Source: Oerskovia douganii (lineage in GTDB: Bacteria > Actinomycetota > Actinomycetes > Actinomycetales > Cellulomonadaceae). From it: a stretch of 51,175 bases of DNA. This document shows, in pieces, positions 8,792-15,538 of this stretch; position 1 is the stretch's first letter, and every line of letters starts with the position of its first letter. Below the pieces are notes generated by a model. It did not search any database, was not told the DNA's origin, and saw only the letters and a list, made by a program, of their open reading frames with translations. Both the position numbers and the translations under genes were made by a program. The stretch spans positions 251,503 to 302,677 of the forward strand of contig NZ_JACSPN010000002.1 in assembly GCF_015142735.1 (NCBI RefSeq), written 5' to 3'.

Positions 8792-8903
8792 GGGGACACA
8801 GGCTACATCCGATGTTGTGCTTTCGCGATAGCTATGGTTACTGTGTGATCACGAAGCAGCGGGTCGTCAGAAGTGTCCCGTGGCGAGACAAAGGAGGACT
8901 GAG
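8792..8903. promoter_or_regulatory. divergent control region, repressor / excisionase
   Basis: This 112-bp gap should hold both early promoters and the repressor operators. The dyad ATAGCTAT, within CGATAGCTATGG near 8827-8838, lies in the middle and is a candidate operator. Leftward there is TAGCCT close to the repressor start. Rightward the excisionase has a strong AAAGGAGG ribosome site. Confidence 0.5.
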
Positions 8904-9092
8904 ATGGCTCAAGCGGCTACACCGCCCCTGTTGACTCCGATTGATCTGGCGGCACAGCTCGGGGTCCCGATCCCCACCCTCTACGCCTGGCGAACGAGGG
9001 GAATCGGCCCCCGTGCGCTGAAGGTCGGCAAGCACCTGCGGTGGCGCCAGGCCGACGTAGACCAGTGGCTGGAACAGCAGGTGCCGGCCTGA
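8904..9092 (+). CDS. xis: excisionase-like HTH protein
   Basis: A 62-residue protein with the MerR/excisionase-type helix-turn-helix: LTPIDLAAQLGVPIPTLYAW followed by GPRALKVGKHLRWRQADVDQWL, ending two residues after the wing. This is the typical whole length of actinobacterial excisionase/AlpA-like proteins. As the first rightward gene, opposite the repressor, it most likely directs the integrase toward excision. It could also act as a transcription factor. Start chosen by AAAGGAGG six bases upstream of the ATG. Confidence 0.85.
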   Translation: MAQAATPPLLTPIDLAAQLGVPIPTLYAWRTRGIGPRALKVGKHLRWRQADVDQWLEQQVPA

Positions 9093-9196
9093 TGGGGCCA
9101 GTCTCGGCGACGCCCAGCCGCAGCGTGAAAGCCCCCGGCGACCGTTGCACCGGTCCCGAGGGCGTGGTTCCAACCCCTACCAAGGAGATCAAGAAC

Positions 9197-9691
9197 ATGA
9201 CCATCTTGCGTGACACCGAGGGAGCGGTCAACAAGACGCGGCTTCCGGCCGGCCTTCGACCCGTTCTGGTCACCACGAAGCCGGAGGACTTCACGCTCCC
9301 CGCCGCCTTCGCCTTGTGCGAGGTCGCGGGCGTGCGGATGGTCGAGTCGCCGAACCGGTGCAAGACGTTCACGAACAAGCTGCCGGACGGGGGCGAGTTC
9401 CGAATCGTCGGCTCGCTCACGTGGAACTTCGAGCTCAAGCGCCTATCGGCGTGGATCCGTTCAGACGCCACGCGTGATGAGACCACGACGCTGCTCGTTC
9501 AAGCAGTTCGCGAGGCCCGCAAGACCGCGCCCATCGCCGGAGAGTTCTGGTTCGAGTTCACGGCCAAGGGCGGGTTCCTCGCCCTGCAGCTCGACGTCGC
9601 GCGTCCGCTGAGCGACTACGGCGACGACCTGGCCCTCGTCGCACGTGTGCCGGAGTTCGCGCCGGAGTCCATGTCGGGGGCACTGAACTGA
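9197..9691 (+). CDS. hypothetical protein of the element
   Basis: A 164-residue soluble protein I cannot assign. It begins MTILRDTEGAVNKTRLPAG, is moderately acidic, and has a middle part (CEVAGVRMVESPNRCKTFTNKLPDGGEF) followed by helices. The ATG has AAGGAG nine bases upstream. It sits between excisionase and the replication initiator in the rightward operon, so an early role such as replication or helper interference is possible; that is position-based inference only. Confidence 0.75.
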   Translation: MTILRDTEGAVNKTRLPAGLRPVLVTTKPEDFTLPAAFALCEVAGVRMVESPNRCKTFTNKLPDGGEFRIVGSLTWNFELKRLSAWIRSDATRDETTTLLVQAVREARKTAPIAGEFWFEFTAKGGFLALQLDVARPLSDYGDDLALVARVPEFAPESMSGALN

Positions 9692-9719
9692 CGATGCGAC
9701 GACGGGAGGGAGGTGCGGA

Positions 9720-10502
9720 GTGGGATCCAAGAACGTAGCGGAGGTCTACGCGCTGTGGCACAGCCTCCCGCACCGTCCCTTCCGTCTGCTCGTGTTCATG
9801 GCGTTCATGGCCCTCGACGAGTCCCGTGAGGGGCAAGCGGCCTGTCTCTACTGGGGCGGGCAGGAGCGGCTCGGGCTTGCGATCGGTCGACCAGCGCCAG
9901 CGAAGCCAGACGAGGACGATCTGAGTCCGGCCGCCGAGGACGCCCGTCGTGAACGCAGGCTCGTGTTCGAAGCCGTGCGCACTGACGTCAAGAAGCTCAT
10001 CGACGCCGGAGCGATCGAACGGGTACGCCAGGGCGGCTACGGCGGGCGCAGCGAGTACCGACTCACTCTCACACAGACCCCACTTCAGGTGGGGTCTACG
10101 GGAACGGGGAATGGCCAACCCGGCGTGCCCCAGACCCCATCTCAGCCAGGGTCTACAGACCCCACTTCAGGTGGGGTCACAGGCCCCATCTCAGGTGGGG
10201 TCACAGACCCCACTTCAGGTGGGGCCCTACTACAAGAGACTTCAACACCACTTCAACAGGCCGAATCCAACATGGTGCCCCGTAGTTCGTCTCACCAGCG
10301 CGCGAGGGCCGTCGAGGAGCACCAAGGACCAGACGAGGAGTACGAGTCCGCGAGGAACGAGCTCGTGGCCTACGGCCCCAGAGCACACAGCCTCATCGCC
10401 CAGATTCAAGGCGCCTATCCCGAGACCACGCTGCGCGACGCCGTCATCGAGGCAGCAGCAGCCCTTGCGATCGTCGCCGCCGACGACAGGAGGACCGCAT
10501 GA
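9720..10502 (+). CDS. putative replication initiator with internal iterons
   Basis: A 260-residue protein whose N-terminal half (GSKNVAEVYALWHSLPHRPFRLLVFMAFMAL, then WGGQERLGLAIG and VFEAVRTDVKKLIDAGAIERV) looks like a winged-helix DNA-binding domain of the kind found in small actinobacterial element initiators. The middle (about residues 120-170) is an eight-residue repeat (DPTSGGVT, GPISGGVT, DPTSGGAL) encoded by five palindromes. The C-terminal helical part may bind a partner such as DnaB. Initiator genes that contain their own origin are well known (lambda O). The function is inferred from fold and repeats. The GTG start has GGGAGG upstream; its stop overlaps the next ATG (ATGA). Confidence 0.65.
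   Translation: MGSKNVAEVYALWHSLPHRPFRLLVFMAFMALDESREGQAACLYWGGQERLGLAIGRPAPAKPDEDDLSPAAEDARRERRLVFEAVRTDVKKLIDAGAIERVRQGGYGGRSEYRLTLTQTPLQVGSTGTGNGQPGVPQTPSQPGSTDPTSGGVTGPISGGVTDPTSGGALLQETSTPLQQAESNMVPRSSSHQRARAVEEHQGPDEEYESARNELVAYGPRAHSLIAQIQGAYPETTLRDAVIEAAAALAIVAADDRRTA
10075..10227. repeat. five palindromic iterons, candidate origin
   Basis: Five 23-bp units begin at 10075, 10132, 10157, 10181 and 10205. Each has a left arm close to AGACCCCAC, a five-base centre TTCAG or CTCAG, and a right arm close to GTGGGGTCT. The first is a perfect 9-bp dyad. The last four are spaced 25, 24 and 24 bases, keeping both the reading frame and roughly the same helical face. Iterated dyads inside an initiator gene are the expected form of a replication origin. 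Confidence 0.7.
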
Positions 10503-10675
10503 AGACCACCCCGAGCAGGCCCGAGACCACCGACGAGCACGGAACCACCCACCGCTACGGGTGCTACATGCCCGGCTGGACATCCAAGCCCGCCAGCCTG
10601 CGCGGCTGGCACCTCCTGACCTGCCCCACCTGCGGAGCCGTCCGTCTGGTTAGGGCCGGACGGGGGACCGCGTGA
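10499..10675 (+). CDS. small hypothetical protein with CxxC
   Basis: A 58-residue protein beginning MKTTPSRPETTDE, with RYGCYMPGW and LLTCPTCGAVRL. Three cysteines suggest an incomplete zinc ribbon. Its ATG overlaps the stop of the initiator gene (ATGA) and its TGA overlaps the GTG of the next gene (GTGA), strong signs of a real, translationally coupled gene. Function unknown. Confidence 0.6.
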   Translation: MKTTPSRPETTDEHGTTHRYGCYMPGWTSKPASLRGWHLLTCPTCGAVRLVRAGRGTA

Positions 10676-10881
10676 ACGTCCGGCTCAAGACCTCGGCCCG
10701 CCCAGGGCAGTTCGTCGCATTCGTGGCCCTCGACGGGCGCGGAGAGACCCGCGCTCGGTTCCGTCGCAGCGACCGCGTCAACCAGTGGCACTGCGACGAC
10801 TGCGGGACCCACCGCTTCAGCACATGCCCCCACGAACGAGCCGCGCTCACCGCGTGGCGCAACCGGAAGGAACGACCATGA
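10672..10881 (+). CDS. small zinc-finger-like protein
   Basis: A 69-residue protein with a likely zinc site: WHCDDCGTH followed by FSTCPHERAA. It is basic and could bind nucleic acid. It starts with a GTG overlapping the preceding stop and ends overlapping the ATG of the scaffold gene (ATGA). Position just before capsid genes is where small regulators or HNH-like remnants often lie, but no nuclease motif is present. Function unknown. Confidence 0.6.
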   Translation: MNVRLKTSARPGQFVAFVALDGRGETRARFRRSDRVNQWHCDDCGTHRFSTCPHERAALTAWRNRKERP

Positions 10882-11345
10882 CCGACAGCACCATCCAGGC
10901 CGACACCGACGAGACCGGCGACGCCGCGGAAGTCGCCACCGCCGCAGGGGGCGAAGGAGACGCCCTCGAGGCGGCCGAGACGGACGCCAAGGGGCCTGGC
11001 GCCGAGGCTGCGAAGTACCGCCGACAGCTGCGCGAGGCCGAGGGTGAGCGGGACCAGCTGCGAGAGACGGTCCAGGCGCTGCGGACTGCGGCCGCTGAAC
11101 AACACATCGCCGGCATCCTCGCCAAGCCTGCGACGCTGTGGTTGACGGGCGTCACCGTTGACGACTTCACCGCAGAGGACGGGACGCTCGACGTCGACGC
11201 ACTCTCGGGCGCTGCGCGCGGCGCGGCCGAAGCGCACGGACTCGAACGTCACTCGGTCATGTTCGAGTCCCCAGGCGCTCACCGTACCGAGGGCACAGGC
11301 AACCCCCCGGCGACCTGGCAGGGGCTCTTGTCGCGCCAAGCATGA
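10878..11345 (+). CDS. capsid scaffold-like protein
   Basis: A 155-residue acidic protein with a low-complexity N-terminus (residues 1-45), a coiled coil (about 45-77, KYRRQLREAEGERDQLRETV) and a short C-terminal domain (IAGILAKPATLWLTGVTVDDFTAEDGTLD). This layout and its place just upstream of the capsid gene match phage scaffolding proteins. HK97 itself uses an N-terminal delta domain on the capsid protein, which is missing here, so a separate scaffold is needed. ATG overlaps the previous stop and GGAAGGA lies upstream. Confidence 0.7.
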   Translation: MTDSTIQADTDETGDAAEVATAAGGEGDALEAAETDAKGPGAEAAKYRRQLREAEGERDQLRETVQALRTAAAEQHIAGILAKPATLWLTGVTVDDFTAEDGTLDVDALSGAARGAAEAHGLERHSVMFESPGAHRTEGTGNPPATWQGLLSRQA

Positions 11346-11488
11346 CGCGCCCTGGCCCGGTAGACTCGGACATGACCGAGGGTGCCGGGCCAGGCGCTCG
11401 CCCCCAGGTCACGCAGCCCCAGCGGGGCAGCGCGGAGAAGGCCGGTGGCCGCCGCGTCGAAGACCAATCGACCGTGCGCGCCACCTAG
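11342..11488 (+). CDS. 48-residue ORF between scaffold and capsid
   Basis: A short reading frame (starts MTRPGPVDSDMTEG) opening with ATGA across the scaffold stop. It is hydrophilic, with Arg, Gly and Gln, and has no recognisable domain. A hairpin-prone GC-rich stretch lies within it. The coupled start argues for translation; it may simply carry ribosomes to the capsid gene. Confidence 0.35.
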   Translation: MTRPGPVDSDMTEGAGPGARPQVTQPQRGSAEKAGGRRVEDQSTVRAT

Positions 11489-11511
11489 CGCCCTCCCCCT
11501 TGGAGTCACCC

Positions 11512-12351
11512 GTGACCATGCTCACCACCACCGCGAACGTTGCCGGCATCCTGCCCGACAGCTTCGGGCCGCTCATCATCCAGCCCGTTCAGGACCGATC
11601 CATCGCCTTCCAGGTCTCCAACGTCATCTCGACCGGCACGACCAAGATGCGCGTGCCGGTCATCACCGACGACCCGAACGCAGCATGGGTCGCCGAGGGT
11701 GCCGAGATCAACGCTGACGAGGGCACCCTGGACCAGCTCACCATCACTCCCACCAAGGTTGCCGGGCTTACCCCGATCTCCTCCGAGCTCGCCAGCGACT
11801 CGAGCCCCGCGGCCGGCCAGCTCATCGGCGAGGGTCTGGCCCGATCCATCGCGAAGGTTGTTGACGCCGCCTTCTTCGGCAACGCCGCGGCCCCGGCGCA
11901 GAAGGGTCTCGGAGGACTCGTCGGGGTGAACGTCGTTGACGCAGGGGCGGCATGGATCAACCTCGACCCGTTCGCCGAGGCCATCGCTGAGGCAGAGCAG
12001 GTCGGAGCCACCATCACCTCGTTCGTCGCGAACCCGACTGACGCGCTGATCCTCGCGCAGCTCAAGGACGAGGACGGTTCGAACCGGCCGCTGCTTGGCG
12101 TCGACCCGACGCAGCCCACGCGTCGACTCGTGCAGGGCGTGCGGCTGTTCGTCTCGCCAGCGGTCGCGCCCGGCACCGTCTTCGGCATCCCGGCCGATCG
12201 CTCGCTCGTAGTCCTTCGCGATGACGTGACTGTCGACGTCGACCACTCGGTGTTCTTCACGAGCCACCGAGTCGCCGTCCGCGCGATCATGCGCGTGGGC
12301 TTCGGCTTCCCTCACGCCGCGGCTATCCAGAAGGTCACGCTCACGCCGTGA
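11512..12351 (+). CDS. HK97-fold major capsid protein
   Basis: Shell subunit of 279 residues. The sequence follows the phage_capsid family: an N-arm (ILPDSFGPLIIQPVQDRS), the E-loop and spine helix region (MRVPVITDDPNAAWVAEGAEI, then KVAGLTPISSELASDS), A-domain strands and a C-terminal DHSVFFTSHRVAVRAIMRVGF motif. Its length equals a mature HK97 subunit (about 280 residues) rather than a precursor. No prohead protease gene is nearby, so it likely assembles uncleaved on the separate scaffold. The GTG start at 11512 has GGAG six bases upstream; an ATG two codons later is possible. It is the only structural shell gene in the element. Confidence 0.88.
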   Translation: MTMLTTTANVAGILPDSFGPLIIQPVQDRSIAFQVSNVISTGTTKMRVPVITDDPNAAWVAEGAEINADEGTLDQLTITPTKVAGLTPISSELASDSSPAAGQLIGEGLARSIAKVVDAAFFGNAAAPAQKGLGGLVGVNVVDAGAAWINLDPFAEAIAEAEQVGATITSFVANPTDALILAQLKDEDGSNRPLLGVDPTQPTRRLVQGVRLFVSPAVAPGTVFGIPADRSLVVLRDDVTVDVDHSVFFTSHRVAVRAIMRVGFGFPHAAAIQKVTLTP

Positions 12352-12361
12352 CCCACACGCT

Positions 12362-12404
12362 CGGCAGCGGCCTGAGTCTTCCCTCCTCAACCAGGCCGCT
12401 GCCG
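12362..12404 (+). terminator. terminator after capsid gene
   Basis: A perfect 13-bp GC-rich stem (12362-12374 with 12392-12404) and a 17-base loop begin ten bases after the capsid stop. There is no T-tract, as is common in high-GC genomes. It should end the main rightward operon. Confidence 0.6.
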
Positions 12405-12574
12405 GACCCTCCCGCACCTCCGGGGGGTCCCCCCTTAGCCCCCAGCCGCCGGAACCGCCGGAGAGGGGGATTTGGACCTGTACGGGACTGGGGATCTCCA
12501 GTGGTGGTCATACTTTCGCCGCACAGCAGCGCCCTGGCCCCCTTCCCGTCGCCCCGGCCCCCTACGATCCGAGG

Positions 12575-12949
12575 ATGACCACGAACTACGACGCCGCTTG
12601 GTCCAAGCTCCCCGCATCCGTGCGCGATCGGCTCATCGAGGACCCGGAGTGCCTACTGACGGCGGACGACGTGACTGCACTCGCACATGCCGGAGCGCCA
12701 CCCCTGCTCGTCTACTGGACGGACGGACAGCCGGCCACCGGAGAGCGGTGGCTGCTCACAGGATCGTTCGAGCGCTACGTGAGGACGAAGGCCCTCGAGG
12801 CGGAACGAGCGACGCTGGTCGATGAGGGGTTCGTCGTCGGGACATACGCCCCGGGACAGGCCGTGCGCTTCCCGGTGCGATCGGTCGAAGACGTAACCGA
12901 CCGCGTCCGGGCGATCGACGTCGAGCTCCGGGACCTCGCGAAGGAGTAG
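12575..12949 (+). CDS. hypothetical protein of the element
   Basis: A 124-residue acidic, soluble protein of unknown family. It begins MTTNYDAAWSKLPASVRDRLIEDPE, has a strand-rich middle (PPLLVYWTDGQPATGERWLL) and a C-terminal helix. TACGAT (12563-12568) stands exactly six bases before the ATG, so it probably has its own promoter and a leaderless transcript, separate from the capsid operon. This would allow expression in the integrated state, as for cargo or immunity genes. Confidence 0.65.
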   Translation: MTTNYDAAWSKLPASVRDRLIEDPECLLTADDVTALAHAGAPPLLVYWTDGQPATGERWLLTGSFERYVRTKALEAERATLVDEGFVVGTYAPGQAVRFPVRSVEDVTDRVRAIDVELRDLAKE

Positions 12950-13763
12950 CCGACCCCTCGCCGGAACGTCTTCTCGGTTCATCGACCCGACCTAGTCGCC
13001 CCTGGGCCGCCGGGATGGCCTCGACGCAATCGACCCCATCGCCCGTGCTGTCCGCCCCGCGGAGACTGGCAACTCTCGCCCTCAGCGAGGGTTCACTTGA
13101 AGTCGCCTGCGAGCGGACCCTCGTCAACGAGCCTGGATGACGTCAGCAGTACTGACCCCATCGTCGAGCCTCGGGAAGGGGGTCCATCGGGCGGACGGCC
13201 TCGACAGCGCGGAGAGCACCCCTCCACGGGGTGACGTCGGATCAGCCCGGTTCTCGGCACCGTACGGTTCGACACCGAGCGCCTCGACGAGGGGTGCATT
13301 CCGAGTGCACCCCCTTCAGACGCCCGGCGCGCCCCGCGAGGATTTCGGGGTTGACCCTGGAAAGGGGTCTGTCTGCTGGACGCCCCTACCCAGGGAAGGC
13401 GACCTTCGGTGACGCCGCCGAAGTTGTTTCGGTCGCCCGCGCTCGGGAGGTTCCATCCGCCAGGCGGACGCTCACGACGTCACTCCGAGATTGTGCGGGA
13501 TCCCGCAAATTGCCGCGAGGCTCAGAGGGTGCGGGGGAGGTTCCATCTCCGTGAGGGGGCACTCCTCATGCATCCCTCGCCGGACAGGAAGCTGACAGCC
13601 TCCAGAGTGCGGAGGTTGTCGCGGAGTGGGGTAACACGGTGTGACCCTATGCGTGGGGCCGGGTCTACCGATCGGAGCGGGCGCGCTACGCGCGGGCTGA
13701 TGTCGAGCTCGATTCCCTCACGACCTAGGGGAATGCCCGCACGTCCAGGGCGGGTGAAGTTCG
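12950..13763. repeat. non-coding tract A with inverted repeats
   Basis: This 814-bp stretch has no convincing gene. It holds many dyads: 13217-13233 (6 bp, 5-base loop), 13259-13268 (perfect), 13291-13313 (8 bp), 13418-13432 (5 bp, 5-base loop), 13494-13507 (perfect 14-bp palindrome), 13629-13647 and 13681-13693. The 48 bases at 13189-13236 match 15093-15140 at 40 positions, and 14 bases at 13013-13026 match the same module. GGGAGGTTCCATC occurs at both 13445 and 13536. The tract is thus related to tract B on the other side of the GAF gene. Role unknown. Confidence 0.6.
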
Positions 13764-14600
13764 ATGGGGAGACTGGGCGAGCAAGTGCTGAACAGCCAGC
13801 CTGGGATAGTGTCACGGCTCGTGAAAGACCTGTGGAGGGCCGTACTGAGCGCAGCGTCGCGCTCGACCCTGCTAGGACCCGTCTCCGCACTCCTTCTGGC
13901 CGCTGCTGGACTGTTGGTTGGGCCCTGGGGGCTCTGGACGCTTGCCGTGGCGGGCCCGGGGGCTATCGGCGTCGTCGTTGAGGCGCTGTCGAAGCGGGTC
14001 CTGGCTCGAGAGGCGGGCGAGTTCAAGCTCTTGGTCTACGGCTGCCTGGGGCCGCTCGTGCGGTGCCTCGCCGTCCTCGCGAGCAAGACCACACCCACGA
14101 AGAGGAAGGACGCCCTTCCTGATGTCCTTTGGGCAGCATTGACGGCAGCCCTCAGCCTCACGAACCCCGATGGCTCGCGAGCATCGTTCTTCGTACGTGA
14201 GCGGATCGATGGCGACGACTGCCTGCTGCCTCACCCCACCCTGACCTGGGGGCGCGGCGATGATCCGGTCTCACGCTTCTTCCGCAGCTCGGGGGAGGGC
14301 ATAGAGGTATGGAGGCAGGCAGAAACCGGAGTACCCTCCTTCTGCGAGGATCTAGAAACCAAGCCACCAGAGGGCATCGACCTCGCGCGAGAGCGGTCGT
14401 ACCGGACGTACATCACGGCCCCGCTCATGGTCTCGGGCCGAGTCGCCGGCCTACTGACCATCAACGCGGCCAAGCCCGGCGACCTCACCAAGGTCGACGT
14501 CGGGGTAGTTCAGGTGTTGGCGCGACTCGCGAGCGCAGCCATCTCACTTTGCGGGGGTGCCTGGGCGGATACTGGTACACAATCGGGAGAGGGAGGTTGA
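13764..14600 (+). CDS. membrane-anchored GAF-domain protein
   Basis: A 278-residue protein with two adjacent hydrophobic segments (about residues 37-75, LLGPVSALLLAAAGLLVGPW and TLAVAGPGAIGVVVEAL), a helical linker, and a C-terminal GAF-like sensor domain (about 118-265, ending TAPLMVSGRVAGLLTINAA and VVQVLARLASAAISL). No kinase, cyclase or nuclease domain follows, so it is a sensor without an obvious output. Embedded as the only sizeable cargo of a satellite, a defence or superinfection role is plausible but unproven. The ATG at 13764 lacks a good ribosome site; a GTG at 13821, eight bases after TAGTGT, is a serious alternative start. Confidence 0.65.
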   Translation: MGRLGEQVLNSQPGIVSRLVKDLWRAVLSAASRSTLLGPVSALLLAAAGLLVGPWGLWTLAVAGPGAIGVVVEALSKRVLAREAGEFKLLVYGCLGPLVRCLAVLASKTTPTKRKDALPDVLWAALTAALSLTNPDGSRASFFVRERIDGDDCLLPHPTLTWGRGDDPVSRFFRSSGEGIEVWRQAETGVPSFCEDLETKPPEGIDLARERSYRTYITAPLMVSGRVAGLLTINAAKPGDLTKVDVGVVQVLARLASAAISLCGGAWADTGTQSGEGG

Positions 14601-14601
14601 G

Positions 14602-14775
14602 ATGAGCACTGACAAGTGGTCAACCGACATGGACCGTCGCGTCGCAGAAATGCGGCGTGACCCGATCCGATATCTCGAGTCTGTGCGACGCGAGGTGAAT
14701 CGGGGAACGCTCTCGTCCGCCCCGCGCGACCACAAAGACGCTCCGCAGACCGCAAGCGCTGAGCGTCGGCGCTGA
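14602..14775 (+). CDS. 57-residue partner of the GAF protein
   Basis: A small charged protein (MSTDKWSTDMDRRVAEMRRDPIRYLESVRREV...) predicted to be helical, unknown family. The ATG lies one base after the GAF gene stop with GGGAGG seven bases upstream, so the two form a bicistronic unit. Such tight pairing suggests it modulates or is sensed by the GAF protein; this is inference from arrangement. Confidence 0.6.
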   Translation: MSTDKWSTDMDRRVAEMRRDPIRYLESVRREVNRGTLSSAPRDHKDAPQTASAERRR

Positions 14776-15538
14776 ACCCACCCGAGTTGCGCCACTATGG
14801 CGGTGCAGCCGCAGGGGTCCTGTGCCGCGCCTGATCCCTTCACTTTGCTGACGCCAGCAATTTGGTGCAAACCGGACATCACATCCCTGACGTCACGAAA
14901 GTGATGCGACACGCCGGGGTACTCGCTGGCCGAGTACCCCGGCAGAGTCCCCGCCCCAGGTCGCCCAGGGTGTCGGTCAGATCGACACCCTGGGGTCGCT
15001 CGGACCTACCCCATTCCCGGTGACCTCAGTACTGCTGAGGGCATCGGAGCTGGCCAAAGGGGGTACGTCTGGCGTACCCCCTTGTTGAGCCCGGGCGGAT
15101 GGCCTCGACGGTGTCGAGGGCACCCTTCCATGGGGTGACGCCGAATTACCCCATTCCAAGGGGTGTACACACTGTGTACCCCTCCGGAGCATCGGCCAAG
15201 GGGTCGCACAATCTGCGGACCCTTTTCAAGGTCCACCCTGAAAACTCCGGTGGCGTCACCAAGGTTGGCCGCCTGGGCCTTCTTCGCGGCGCCGCGAAGA
15301 AGACCCAGGTAAGCCGGGCTTACCCCAGGCCAGGGGTGCGCCTGACGCACCCCATCGCTGAGCCTCCGTGAAGGAGGCTCAGCATCCGCCTGACGGATGG
15401 TCACCCACCGCTTACCCGGCGGAATCGACGCGATCCACCGCCGAACGACGAGCGTCAGTGAAGGTCGGCGGTCGAGCGTCATCCCAGGTGACAGGCAATA
15501 TTGCTGATCCACCGCATAACGATGAAAACTACGGGCAC
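14776..15538. repeat. non-coding tract B: dense hairpin array
   Basis: No gene is evident. Fourteen hairpins lie almost end to end: 14845-14860, 14891-14906 (GAAA tetraloop), 14913-14943 (13 bp), 14964-14994 (12 bp), 15024-15040, 15057-15083 (11 bp), 15103-15119, 15160-15182, 15198-15224, 15272-15309 (19 bp, one mismatch), 15308-15324, 15333-15353 (8 bp), 15357-15383 (11 bp) and 15383-15399. Loops are mostly five bases, and CCTGA recurs as a loop. Four of five non-Watson-Crick changes are G-U only if the plus strand is RNA. Before attR there is a more AT-rich stretch with GCAATATTGC (15495-15504), a likely integrase arm region. Confidence 0.75.
15272..15309. repeat. 38-bp near-perfect palindrome
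   Basis: The left arm 15272-15290 and right arm 15291-15309 pair at 18 of 19 positions, with the central 24 bp perfect and no spacer. It is the strongest dyad of the tract. As DNA it could form a cruciform or bind a dimeric protein; as RNA it would be a long hairpin. Confidence 0.85.

Noticed and set aside
13137-13981. Plus-strand reading frames over tract A
   Set aside because: Composition is unlike neighbouring element genes, they overlap the GAF gene in another frame and have no plausible start signal.
14845-15399. CRISPR array or integron attC cassette array
   Set aside because: The hairpins differ in sequence and spacing, there are no constant repeats with unique spacers, and no Cas or integron integrase gene is present.
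14977-15512. Minus-strand reading frames over tract B
   Set aside because: They run through the hairpin stems, have no ribosome site or coding-like codon bias, and the frames change with each hairpin.
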